Below are positions 17,745-24,476 of a DNA stretch of 36,151 nucleotides, one piece after another. The first letter of the stretch is position 1. The number at the start of each line of letters is the position of its first letter. The position numbers were made by a program, and so were the translations under genes. Source of the DNA: Alphaproteobacteria bacterium (GTDB taxonomy: Bacteria; Desulfobacterota; Binatia; UBA12015); contig JAFMJW010000011.1 of the NCBI GenBank assembly GCA_017853315.1, positions 1-36,151 on the forward strand, read 5' to 3'. The notes below the pieces were generated by a model. The model ran no database searches. It was not told the DNA's origin and was given only the letters and a program-made list of their open reading frames with translations.

Positions 17745-20145
17745 GCCCGCCGGGGATCCGTCGGCCCGACCCGGCGCGGGACGCTGGCCCTCGGCGCGAG
17801 AGACGGCGCGCGCGACCGCGATCCTGGCACTCTTCGTCGGACTCTTCGCGTGGCCGGTCTTCACGGGGCGCGCTCTCTCGCAGACGGGGGCGCTGCGCGA
17901 GATGTCGCCGTGGCGGGGCGAGGTCGCGCCGTCCGCGCCCCCCCTCCCCGGCACCCGCGCGGTGAACCGGGTGCTCGACGACCAGTCGCGGGAGTTCCTG
18001 CCGTTCTTCCTCGTCGCCCGCGAGTCGATCCGCCGCGGCGAGCTTCCGCTCTGGAACCCGACCATCTTCACGGGCACGCCGCTGCTCGCCGACGCGCAGT
18101 CGGCGGTGCTCTTCCCGCTGAACGCGGGCCACTACCTGCTGCCGCCGCCGTGGGGCTTCACCGCGAGCGCGCTCGCGAAGCTCCTGCTCGCGGGGCTCGC
18201 CGCCTGGATCCTCGGACGCCGCCTCGGGCAGTCGCCCGAAGCCGCGATCGTCTCGGGACTCGCCTGGGCGTTCTGCTCGTTCGGGGTGTTCTGGCTGTCG
18301 CACCCGCACACGAACGCGACTGCTCTCTTCCCGCTGCTGATTGCCGCCGCCGGGGATGCGGTCGACCGCCCCGGGGGGCGCGTGCGCGCGGCGATCGGCG
18401 TCCTCGTCGCGCTGCAGCTCCTCGGCGGCCACGTCGAGATCGCGTTCCTCGAGGCCGTCGCGGGCGCGGCCTGGGTCGCGATGCGCTGCTTCGCGTCCGG
18501 ACGATCGACGGGTCGCGCGTTCGCGACCTGGATCGGGGGCCACCTGCTGGGGGCCGCGATGGGCGCGATCGTCCTCTTCCCGTTCGTCGAGTTCCTGCTC
18601 GACAGCGCGACCTGGCGGATCCGCTCGGGCGCGAACCCGTTCTTCCTGCCGCAGGTCGCGTGGTGGGCGCTGCTCTCGCCGGGCCTCTTCTCGCTCCCGG
18701 GGTGGGGAGCCGGCCCGAACCTGCTCCACGCGCTCGCACCGAACGTCGGACTCGCCGCGCTCCTGCTCGCCGCGACGGCGCTCCTCGCGCGGCCCTCGGG
18801 GTCCCGGCTCGCGCTGGCGGCGATCGCCGCCCTCGGGTGGGTGATCGCGACCGGCCCGGGGCCGGTCGCCGGGCTCCTCGTGCGCCTGCCGCTGTTTCGG
18901 CAGAACCCGAACTACTACGCGGTGCTCTTCCCGCTGCTCGCGCTCGCGATGCTCGCGGGCTTCGGCGTCGATGCGCTGCTCGACCCTCGTCGTCGCGGGG
19001 ATCCGCTCGCGCCCACGCTCGCTGCCGCACGCGCACGTCGCTCGCTCGCGATCGCGGCCGTGGCGCTGGCGCTCCCCCTCGCGTGGCTCGCGGCGGGAGG
19101 CGCGCGCGCGCTCGAGCCGTCGTTCGCGTCGCTCGGCGCGGCGGCGCCGGCCGGGGTCGCGGAGGGGCTCGCGCACGCCGCCCGCCGATCGCTCGTGGTC
19201 CTCGCGCTCTGCTGGGGCGCGTGCGCATCACTCGCGTCGCAGCGGCACCGCCTCGCGCTGCCCGCGGTCGCCGGCCTCGTCTTCACGGAGCTCTGGTTCG
19301 CGGGCGTGTCCTGGAACCCCTGGGTGCGCGCCGACGAGGCGCTGCCGCCGCGGCCTCGCTCGATCGCCGCGATCTCGGCCGAGGGAGCGGCACCGCCACG
19401 CGTCGCGGCCGCGGGAGACGTGCTGCCGCCCGGCACGGGGATCTTCGCGGACCTCCACGACGTGCGCGGCTACGACGTCCCGGTGCTCGCGACCTTCCAC
19501 GCCTGGTTCGGACGCGCGCTCGGCGGCCGCGACACCTTTTGGGTCTACGAGCTGCCGGAGATCCGGCCGGAAGCGGGCCCCTTCCTCGATGCGGCCGCGG
19601 TGGGGTGGACGCTCGAGCCCGGGACGGACGTCGGGACGGGCGGCTCGGTCGAGGCTTCCGCGCGGCCAGGCGCGTTCCCGCGCGCCTACCTCGTGTCCTC
19701 GGCCGAGGCGGCTCCGGACGCGGACGCGGCGCTCGAGCGAGTGCTCGCCCTCGGGCCGCGCCTGCGCGAGACGGTCGTGATCGAGGGCGAGCCCGGACTC
19801 CCGGGCAAGGCCCCGGCCGCGTCACCGTCGGGAGACGACGTCGCGACCCTGCCGCGCGCGGCCCGGATCGTGCGCCACGAGCCCCGGCGCGTCGAGATCG
19901 AGGTCGACTCCGATGGCGACGGCTGGCTCGTCCTCGCCGACGCCCACGCCGCCGGCTGGTCGGCGACCGTCGACGGCGTCGAGACGCCGGTGCGCCGCGC
20001 GAACGCCCTGTTTCGCGCGGTGCGCGTCGGGCGCGGCTCGCACCGCGTGCGATTCGACTACGACCCCGCCAGCGCGCGCCTCGGGGCCGTCGCGGGCCTC
20101 GCCGCGGTCGGTTACGCTCTGTCGCGATGGCTCCGGGGAAGGTGA
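17731..20145 (+). CDS. YfhO-family polytopic membrane protein (putative GT-C-like glycosyltransferase), 804 aa
   Basis: A large membrane protein with a first transmembrane segment near residue 30 (ATAILALFVGLFAWPVF) and a long loop ending NRVLDDQSREFLPFFLVARE and LPLWNPTIFTGTPLLAD, the pattern of YfhO-type proteins. About ten more hydrophobic segments follow to residue 530. The extracytoplasmic C-terminal domain ends DGWLVLADAHAAGWSATVDG, VETPVRRANALFRAVRV and a final transmembrane helix. In Bacillus YfhO works with the GT2 enzyme CsbB in modifying lipoteichoic acid with GlcNAc. It overlaps lpxA and the GT2 gene next door, which supports a shared envelope-sugar task. Substrate is unknown. Confidence 0.82.
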   Translation: MPGTEPAGDPSARPGAGRWPSARETARATAILALFVGLFAWPVFTGRALSQTGALREMSPWRGEVAPSAPPLPGTRAVNRVLDDQSREFLPFFLVARESIRRGELPLWNPTIFTGTPLLADAQSAVLFPLNAGHYLLPPPWGFTASALAKLLLAGLAAWILGRRLGQSPEAAIVSGLAWAFCSFGVFWLSHPHTNATALFPLLIAAAGDAVDRPGGRVRAAIGVLVALQLLGGHVEIAFLEAVAGAAWVAMRCFASGRSTGRAFATWIGGHLLGAAMGAIVLFPFVEFLLDSATWRIRSGANPFFLPQVAWWALLSPGLFSLPGWGAGPNLLHALAPNVGLAALLLAATALLARPSGSRLALAAIAALGWVIATGPGPVAGLLVRLPLFRQNPNYYAVLFPLLALAMLAGFGVDALLDPRRRGDPLAPTLAAARARRSLAIAAVALALPLAWLAAGGARALEPSFASLGAAAPAGVAEGLAHAARRSLVVLALCWGACASLASQRHRLALPAVAGLVFTELWFAGVSWNPWVRADEALPPRPRSIAAISAEGAAPPRVAAAGDVLPPGTGIFADLHDVRGYDVPVLATFHAWFGRALGGRDTFWVYELPEIRPEAGPFLDAAAVGWTLEPGTDVGTGGSVEASARPGAFPRAYLVSSAEAAPDADAALERVLALGPRLRETVVIEGEPGLPGKAPAASPSGDDVATLPRAARIVRHEPRRVEIEVDSDGDGWLVLADAHAAGWSATVDGVETPVRRANALFRAVRVGRGSHRVRFDYDPASARLGAVAGLAAVGYALSRWLRGR

Positions 20146-20897
20146 TCCTGGTCATGCCGGCCTACAACGCCGAGCAGACCCTCGAGAGGACGCTCGCCGA
20201 CGTCCCGCCCGGCACCGCCGACGAGATCGTGCTCGTCGACGACGCGAGTCGCGACGGAACGGCGGACCTCGCCGAGAAGCTCGGGCTCGTGGTCGTGCGT
20301 CACGAGCGCAACCGCGGCTACGGGGGCAACCAGAAGACCTGCTACCGGACCGCGCTCGACCGCGGTGCCGACATCGTCGTCATGCTCCACCCCGACTGGC
20401 AGTACGACGCGCGGCTGGTGCCGAACTTCGTCGGCTTCCTGCGCGAGGGCGTCTGCGACGTGATCCTCGGCGCGCGCATCCGGACCCGCCGCGAGGCCCT
20501 GCGCGGGGGCATGCCCGCCTACAAGTACCTGATGAACCGGATCCTCACGCTGCTCATGAACGTGGTGCTCGGCCAGAACCTCGCGGAAGGCCACTCGGGC
20601 TTTCGCGCCTACCGCCGCGAGGTGCTCGAGACGGTGGCCTTCGAGTCCAACTCGGAGGACTTCGGCTTCGACGCGGAATTCCTCGCGCAGGCCGCCTACC
20701 ACGGCTTCATTCTCGGCGATGCGCCGATGCCGGTCCGGTACTTCCCGGAGGCCTCGAGCATCAGCTTCCGGGACAGCGTCGTCTACGGGAACAAGATCCT
20801 GAGGATTCTCGCCGCGTTTCTCCTCCAGAAGGCGGGGATCGCCCGGTTCGAGATCTTCGAGCGGGCGGCGGGAAAGACGCAGCGCGCCGCCCCCTAG
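20127..20897 (+). CDS. GT2-family glycosyltransferase (polyprenyl-phosphate sugar synthase-like), 256 aa
   Basis: The GT-A fold begins VILVMPAYNAEQTLERTL, with VDDASRDGTAD as the nucleotide-binding motif, NRGYGGNQKTCYRTAL and the metal/acceptor segment MLHPDWQYD. GHSGFRAYRREVL and a PVRYFPEASSI segment follow. This is the dolichol-phosphate-mannose-synthase-like branch, which usually loads a sugar on a polyprenyl phosphate carrier. It has no C-terminal transmembrane anchor, unlike CsbB. ATG 20127 overlaps the YfhO-like gene by 19 bases; a GTG at 20142 would give a GTGA overlap like others in the window. Probably supplies a lipid-linked sugar for the YfhO-like partner (inference). Confidence 0.9.
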   Translation: MAPGKVILVMPAYNAEQTLERTLADVPPGTADEIVLVDDASRDGTADLAEKLGLVVVRHERNRGYGGNQKTCYRTALDRGADIVVMLHPDWQYDARLVPNFVGFLREGVCDVILGARIRTRREALRGGMPAYKYLMNRILTLLMNVVLGQNLAEGHSGFRAYRREVLETVAFESNSEDFGFDAEFLAQAAYHGFILGDAPMPVRYFPEASSISFRDSVVYGNKILRILAAFLLQKAGIARFEIFERAAGKTQRAAP

Positions 20898-20901
20898 GGG
20901 G
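20890..20901. promoter_or_regulatory. 12-bp palindrome CCCCCTAGGGGG at the GT2 stop
   Basis: A perfect palindrome spanning the GT2 stop codon, 57 bases before the preferred start of the next regulator. It shares the CCCTA/TAGGG half-site with the inverted repeat at 20918-20932. It could be an operator for that regulator, or part of a terminator stem. Confidence 0.4.
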
Positions 20902-20917
20902 GATTCCGAGTGATTCG

Positions 20918-20932
20918 TAGGGTTGCGCCCTA
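20918..20932. promoter_or_regulatory. inverted repeat TAGGG-N5-CCCTA upstream of the regulator
   Basis: TAGGG, TTGCG, CCCTA, followed by GG. Its half-sites match the palindrome 17 bases upstream. A dimeric Fis-type HTH protein such as the adjacent product could bind here. The TTG inside it is a less likely start codon for that gene. Confidence 0.4.
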
Positions 20933-20958
20933 GGAACAGGCGTGATTTCCCTCACCCC

Positions 20959-21990
20959 GTGACGATCGGCACCGGAATCAGGTCCCGTCCCGCGAAGGGT
21001 GACCGGACGGTGGAAGGACATCGCTCGCTCGCCGAGCGCCGGCTCGCAACGCAGCTCCAGGCCGCCGCCCGAACCGACCTCCCCGTGCTCATCGAGGGCG
21101 AGACCGGGACGGGCAAGGGGGCGGTCGCTCGTCGCCTTCACGATCTCGGGCCGAACGCGGGCGAGCCGTTCGTCGTCCTTCGTTGCGCGTCGTTGCCCGA
21201 GGAGATGATCGAGAGCGAACTGTTCGGCAGGGCGCGATCCGCCTCCCAGCCCGAGCATGCGGGCCTGCTCGACTCCGCCGGGCGAGGAACCGTCTTCCTC
21301 GACGAGGTCGGCGACCTGCCGGCGAGCCTGCAGACGAGGATCGTCGGCATGCTCGAGTGCTCGGAGTACGTCCGGATCGGGGAGTCGACGCCCCGGCGCC
21401 TCGAGGCTCGCGTCGTGGCCTCGACGCACCGCGACCTCCAGGCGGAGGCGCGAGCGGGACGCTTCCGGTCGGACTTCTATTTCCGCATTGCAGCCTTCCC
21501 GATCCGGGTTCCGCCCCTGCGCGAGCGCGTCGAAGACCTGCCGGCGATCGCGGCGCGGCTCGCCGCCGAGGCCCAGGAACGCCTCGGTCACCGGTCGGCG
21601 GGCATCGCCCCCGAGGCGGTGGAGCTGCTCGCGACCGGACGCTGGCCCGGCAACCTGCGCCAGCTCGAGCACGCCCTCGTGCGCGCGGCGGCCCTCGCGC
21701 CCGACGGCGATCCGATCGGCATCGAGCACCTCGACCCGGAGCTCTTCGCGCCGGAGCCGGAGGCCGAGCCGGCCGCCATCGCCGCGGGATCCTCGAACGG
21801 GGCCGACCGCGGCCGGAGCGGCGCGACCGCCCCCCGCAAGCCTCTGCGCAGCGCCCGGGCCGAGTTCGAGGCGGCCTACATCGCGGAGTCGCTCGCCGAG
21901 CAGCGCGGGAACGTGAGCCGCACGGCGCGACTGCTCGGGGTGTCTCGCGTGGCGCTCCACAAGAAGATCGTCGCCTACGGGCTTCGCTGA
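20959..21990 (+). CDS. sigma-54-activator-like AAA+ regulator lacking GAFTGA
   Basis: The AAA+ domain is intact in its ATP sites: Walker A EGETGTGKGAVARRL, Walker B GTVFLDEVGDLP, arginine-finger region RFRSDFYFRIAAFPIRVPPL and WPGNLRQLEHAL. The segment that should read GAFTGA is replaced: after ESELFGR comes ARSASQPEHAGLLDSAG. A Fis-type HTH ends the protein (NVSRTARLLGVSRVALHKK). NtrC-like proteins without GAFTGA (TyrR-type) regulate sigma-70 promoters by direct binding, so the same is likely here. No receiver domain. GTG 20959 is my choice; a TTG at 20923 in frame lies inside an inverted repeat. The cupin starts three bases past its stop. Confidence 0.88.
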   Translation: MTIGTGIRSRPAKGDRTVEGHRSLAERRLATQLQAAARTDLPVLIEGETGTGKGAVARRLHDLGPNAGEPFVVLRCASLPEEMIESELFGRARSASQPEHAGLLDSAGRGTVFLDEVGDLPASLQTRIVGMLECSEYVRIGESTPRRLEARVVASTHRDLQAEARAGRFRSDFYFRIAAFPIRVPPLRERVEDLPAIAARLAAEAQERLGHRSAGIAPEAVELLATGRWPGNLRQLEHALVRAAALAPDGDPIGIEHLDPELFAPEPEAEPAAIAAGSSNGADRGRSGATAPRKPLRSARAEFEAAYIAESLAEQRGNVSRTARLLGVSRVALHKKIVAYGLR

Positions 21991-21993
21991 ACG

Positions 21994-22365
21994 ATGGCAG
22001 CCGCCACGGGCCGATCCTCGCGCGCGCGGCCGGCGTCGTCGCGCTCGCCGCGAGACGTCCCGATCCGCAGCCTCGCGACCGGCCGCCGCGCCGTGTTCGG
22101 GCTCGCGCCGGACCTCCTGCTCGTGTTCAAGCCCCGGGGCCACGCCGAGCCGCCCCATGCCCACCCGCACGGGCAGGTCCTGCGCGTGCTCCGCGGCCGA
22201 CTGCTGTTCGAGAGCGGCGGGAAGAAGCGTCGGCTCGGGCCGTCGTCGCCCGCGTATCGCGTTCGTGCCGGCGCCGAGCACGCGACGCTCGCGCTCGAGG
22301 ACACCTGGCTCGCCGTCGAACGAAAGCCGCGCCGAAGCCGCTCGGCCTCCGGTCGCTCGTCGTGA
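21994..22365 (+). CDS. small cupin-domain protein, 123 aa
   Basis: A single cupin barrel. Metal ligands are likely the His residues in PPHAHPHGQVLRVLRGRLLF and the later His in VRAGAEHATLALED. The first 25 residues are Ser/Arg-rich and the last 15 basic, both probably disordered. The gene starts three bases after the regulator's stop and its own stop overlaps rlmJ as GTGA, so the three genes form one unit. Single-domain cupins range from enzymes to sugar- or metal-sensing proteins; it may be the ligand-sensing partner of the adjacent regulator, but that is only inference. Confidence 0.8.
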   Translation: MAAATGRSSRARPASSRSPRDVPIRSLATGRRAVFGLAPDLLLVFKPRGHAEPPHAHPHGQVLRVLRGRLLFESGGKKRRLGPSSPAYRVRAGAEHATLALEDTWLAVERKPRRSRSASGRSS

Positions 22366-23264
22366 GCGACGGCGCTTCGCGCTACCGGGACTCCGCGGCG
22401 CCCGACTACGGCCACGGCTTCCATGCCGGCAACGTCGGGGACGCCTGGAAGCACCTCGGGCTCGTCGAAGCCCTGCGCCTCGCGCGCCCCGCGTCCGGCG
22501 CGATGCACTACCTCGAGAGCCATGCCGGCGAGGGGCGCTATCGTCTCGGCTCGACCGGCGAGTGGAGCGCCGGCATCGAGCGCGTCGTCGCGGCCGCGGA
22601 CGCCCAGCCCCGGGCGGTGCCCGAACCCGTCGCCCGCTGGATCGGGCTCTGTCGTCGGCTCGGCTACGCCGGACGCTCGAGTTCCTGGGCGGGCTCGCCC
22701 GACGTCGCGCGCGCGCTGCTCGAGCCCGACGACCGGCTCTCGCTCTGGGAACGCGACGCTGCGGCGAACGCGGCTCTCGCCCGGCTCTTCGACGGCGATT
22801 CGCGCGCGCGCATCGTGTCCGGGGACGGGCTCGCGGGCCTCGCCCGGGAGGTGCATGCGGCCGAGGCCTCCGCGAGCGCGGTGGTCGTGCTGGTCGATCC
22901 GCCCTGGAGCGCGAAGGACGACTGGCTCCGCGTTCCCGACGCGCTCGCCGACGCGGTCGCGGCGACCGATCGCGCGACCTTCCTGCTCTGGTACCCGGTG
23001 AAGAGCCTCACCCGCCCGAACGCGATGCTCGCGCGACTCGCCGCGCGCGGCGTGCGATCGACCGTCGCCGAGCTCGTGACGACGCCGCTCGATTTGCGGC
23101 GCGGACGCCTGAACGGGAGCGGGCTGCTCGCGGTGCGGCCGCCCGCGGGCTGGGCGGGGTCGATGGCCGGCTCGGCGCCGTTTCTCGGCGCGGCCTGCGC
23201 CACCCATCGCGGCGCCTGGTCGTTGCGGCTGCTGGACTCGGGGGACCCCGCGCCCCGCGCGTGA
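22362..23264 (+). CDS. rlmJ: RlmJ-family 23S rRNA adenine-N6 methyltransferase, 300 aa
   Basis: In E. coli RlmJ methylates A2030 of 23S rRNA using S-adenosylmethionine. The N-terminal signature is present: GFHAGNVGDAWKHLGLVEAL (Lys30 matching the essential family Lys), then HYLESHAGEGRYRLG. The catalytic motif is DPPW at residues 179-182 (the family has DPPY), within VVVLVDPPWSAKDDW. LLWYPVKS and RLNGSGLLAVRPPAGW close the fold. The tail includes 15 extra residues. GTG 22362 overlaps the cupin stop (GTGA). Substitution of Tyr by Trp in DPPW is seen in other N6-adenine methylases and should be compatible with activity. Confidence 0.9.
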   Translation: MSDGASRYRDSAAPDYGHGFHAGNVGDAWKHLGLVEALRLARPASGAMHYLESHAGEGRYRLGSTGEWSAGIERVVAAADAQPRAVPEPVARWIGLCRRLGYAGRSSSWAGSPDVARALLEPDDRLSLWERDAAANAALARLFDGDSRARIVSGDGLAGLAREVHAAEASASAVVVLVDPPWSAKDDWLRVPDALADAVAATDRATFLLWYPVKSLTRPNAMLARLAARGVRSTVAELVTTPLDLRRGRLNGSGLLAVRPPAGWAGSMAGSAPFLGAACATHRGAWSLRLLDSGDPAPRA

Positions 23265-23315
23265 CGCGCCCTCGCGCGTTCGTCGCCCGATCTTCGCGAA
23301 GTCCGCGCGTCGGGC

Positions 23316-24419
23316 TCAGCGGAACCGCGGGATGACGAAGCGGCCCATGAGCTCGATCGTCTGCATCACCTTGGCGTGCGGGATCCTGTAGGGATTCACG
23401 AGGCAGAGCAGCAGGTCGACGCCCGCCGCGCGGTAGCGCTCGCAGGTCTCGACGCACTCCTCCGGCGTCCCGAGCACGCAGGCGCCCGCCCCGGTCAGGT
23501 CGTCGAGGCTCATCAGGTCGAGCGCGCCGGAGTCGTCGACCGAGCGCATGTCGCCCGCGTAGGCGTAGTTCCCGAGGTCGCGCCCCTGCTCGTCCATCCA
23601 CCGGGCGAGCGAGCCGATGATGCGCGCCCCCGCCTTGGGGTACCACTCGAAGGACTCGCGCGCGGTTTCGATCGCCTCCGCGCGCGTCGGCGCGCACAGG
23701 GTCATCGTGAAGGTCGCGGCGCGCGAGTTCACGAAGCGGCCGATCGGCGAGGCGCAGCCGGCGATCGCCTCGCGGTAGAGGTCGATCTTCTCCTTCACCG
23801 ACTCGGGCGGGATGCCGACGGCGAACGAGCACAGGCCGAGCCCGAGCGCGCCGATCTGCCGGTGCCCCTCGTCGGACGAGGTCGCCCCCCAGATCGGCGG
23901 GTGCGGATCCTGCAGCGGCTTCGGCAGCACGCGTCGCTTCGCCGTCCGCCAGGTCGGCCCGTCGAGCGCGACCTCGTCGTTGGTCCAGCACTCGACCACG
24001 TGGCCGATCGCCTCCTGCCACATCGCGCGCGTCGCGTGCGGGTCGATGCCGAAACCCTCGAGCTCGGCCCGCGAGGAGGAGCGACCGGTGCCGAAGTCGA
24101 CCCGACCGTCGGAGAGCAGGTCGAGCACGGCGACCGACTCGGCGGTGCGCACCGGGTGATTGTAGGGACTCGGCATGAGTCGCACGCCGTAGCCGAGTCG
24201 CATGCGGCTCGTGCGCGCGGCGATCGCGCCGTAGAGAATCTCGGGGTTGGAGCAGTGCGAGTACTCCTCGAGGAAGTGGTGCTCCACCGACCAGAACGCG
24301 TCCCAGCCCCACCTCTCGCCCGCGAGCGCCTGCTCCAGCGTTTCCTTGTAGGCGCGGTGCTCCGCCCCCGGCGTCCACGGGCGCGGGACCGGGATCTCGT
24401 AGAACAGTGCGAACTGCAT
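23316..24419 (-). CDS. LLM-class flavin-dependent oxidoreductase (luciferase-like), 367 aa
   Basis: A bacterial-luciferase-type TIM barrel. It begins MQFALFYEIPVPRPW and shows WDAFWSVEHHFLEEYSHCSNP, RLGYGVRLMPSPYNHPVRTAE, LDLLSDGRVDFGTGRSSSR and PIWGATSSDE in family order. These enzymes use FMNH2 and oxygen, or F420, on substrates such as alkanes, hydrocarbon degradation products or sulfonates; the substrate cannot be told here. The WSVEHHFL motif and GTGRSSS phosphate-site loop fit the alkanal-monooxygenase-like class. It lies 57 bases after the large cytochrome/propeller gene on the same strand, separated by a strong hairpin. No Shine-Dalgarno is evident. Confidence 0.9.
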   Translation of the reverse strand: MQFALFYEIPVPRPWTPGAEHRAYKETLEQALAGERWGWDAFWSVEHHFLEEYSHCSNPEILYGAIAARTSRMRLGYGVRLMPSPYNHPVRTAESVAVLDLLSDGRVDFGTGRSSSRAELEGFGIDPHATRAMWQEAIGHVVECWTNDEVALDGPTWRTAKRRVLPKPLQDPHPPIWGATSSDEGHRQIGALGLGLCSFAVGIPPESVKEKIDLYREAIAGCASPIGRFVNSRAATFTMTLCAPTRAEAIETARESFEWYPKAGARIIGSLARWMDEQGRDLGNYAYAGDMRSVDDSGALDLMSLDDLTGAGACVLGTPEECVETCERYRAAGVDLLLCLVNPYRIPHAKVMQTIELMGRFVIPRFR

Positions 24420-24429
24420 GTCCGGGTTC

Positions 24430-24469
24430 GTCGGCGGCCGCGACCGGGAGACCCCGGGCGGCCGCCGAC
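24430..24469 (-). promoter_or_regulatory. strong 40-base hairpin between the cytochrome/propeller gene and the LLM gene
   Basis: GTCGGCGGCCGC (24430-24441) pairs perfectly with GCGGCCGCCGAC (24458-24469), and an inner CCGGG/CCCGG stem closes a four-base loop. It fills most of the 57-base gap and ends ten bases before the LLM start. There is no U-run, so it may be an mRNA-stabilising end, a partial terminator or a block on the LLM ribosome site. Confidence 0.55.
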
Positions 24470-24476
24470 CGCGTTC

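Noticed and set aside
17826-17845. TGGCAC followed by TC as a sigma-54 promoter
   Set aside because: It lies inside the YfhO-like coding region and lacks a proper GC element at -12.
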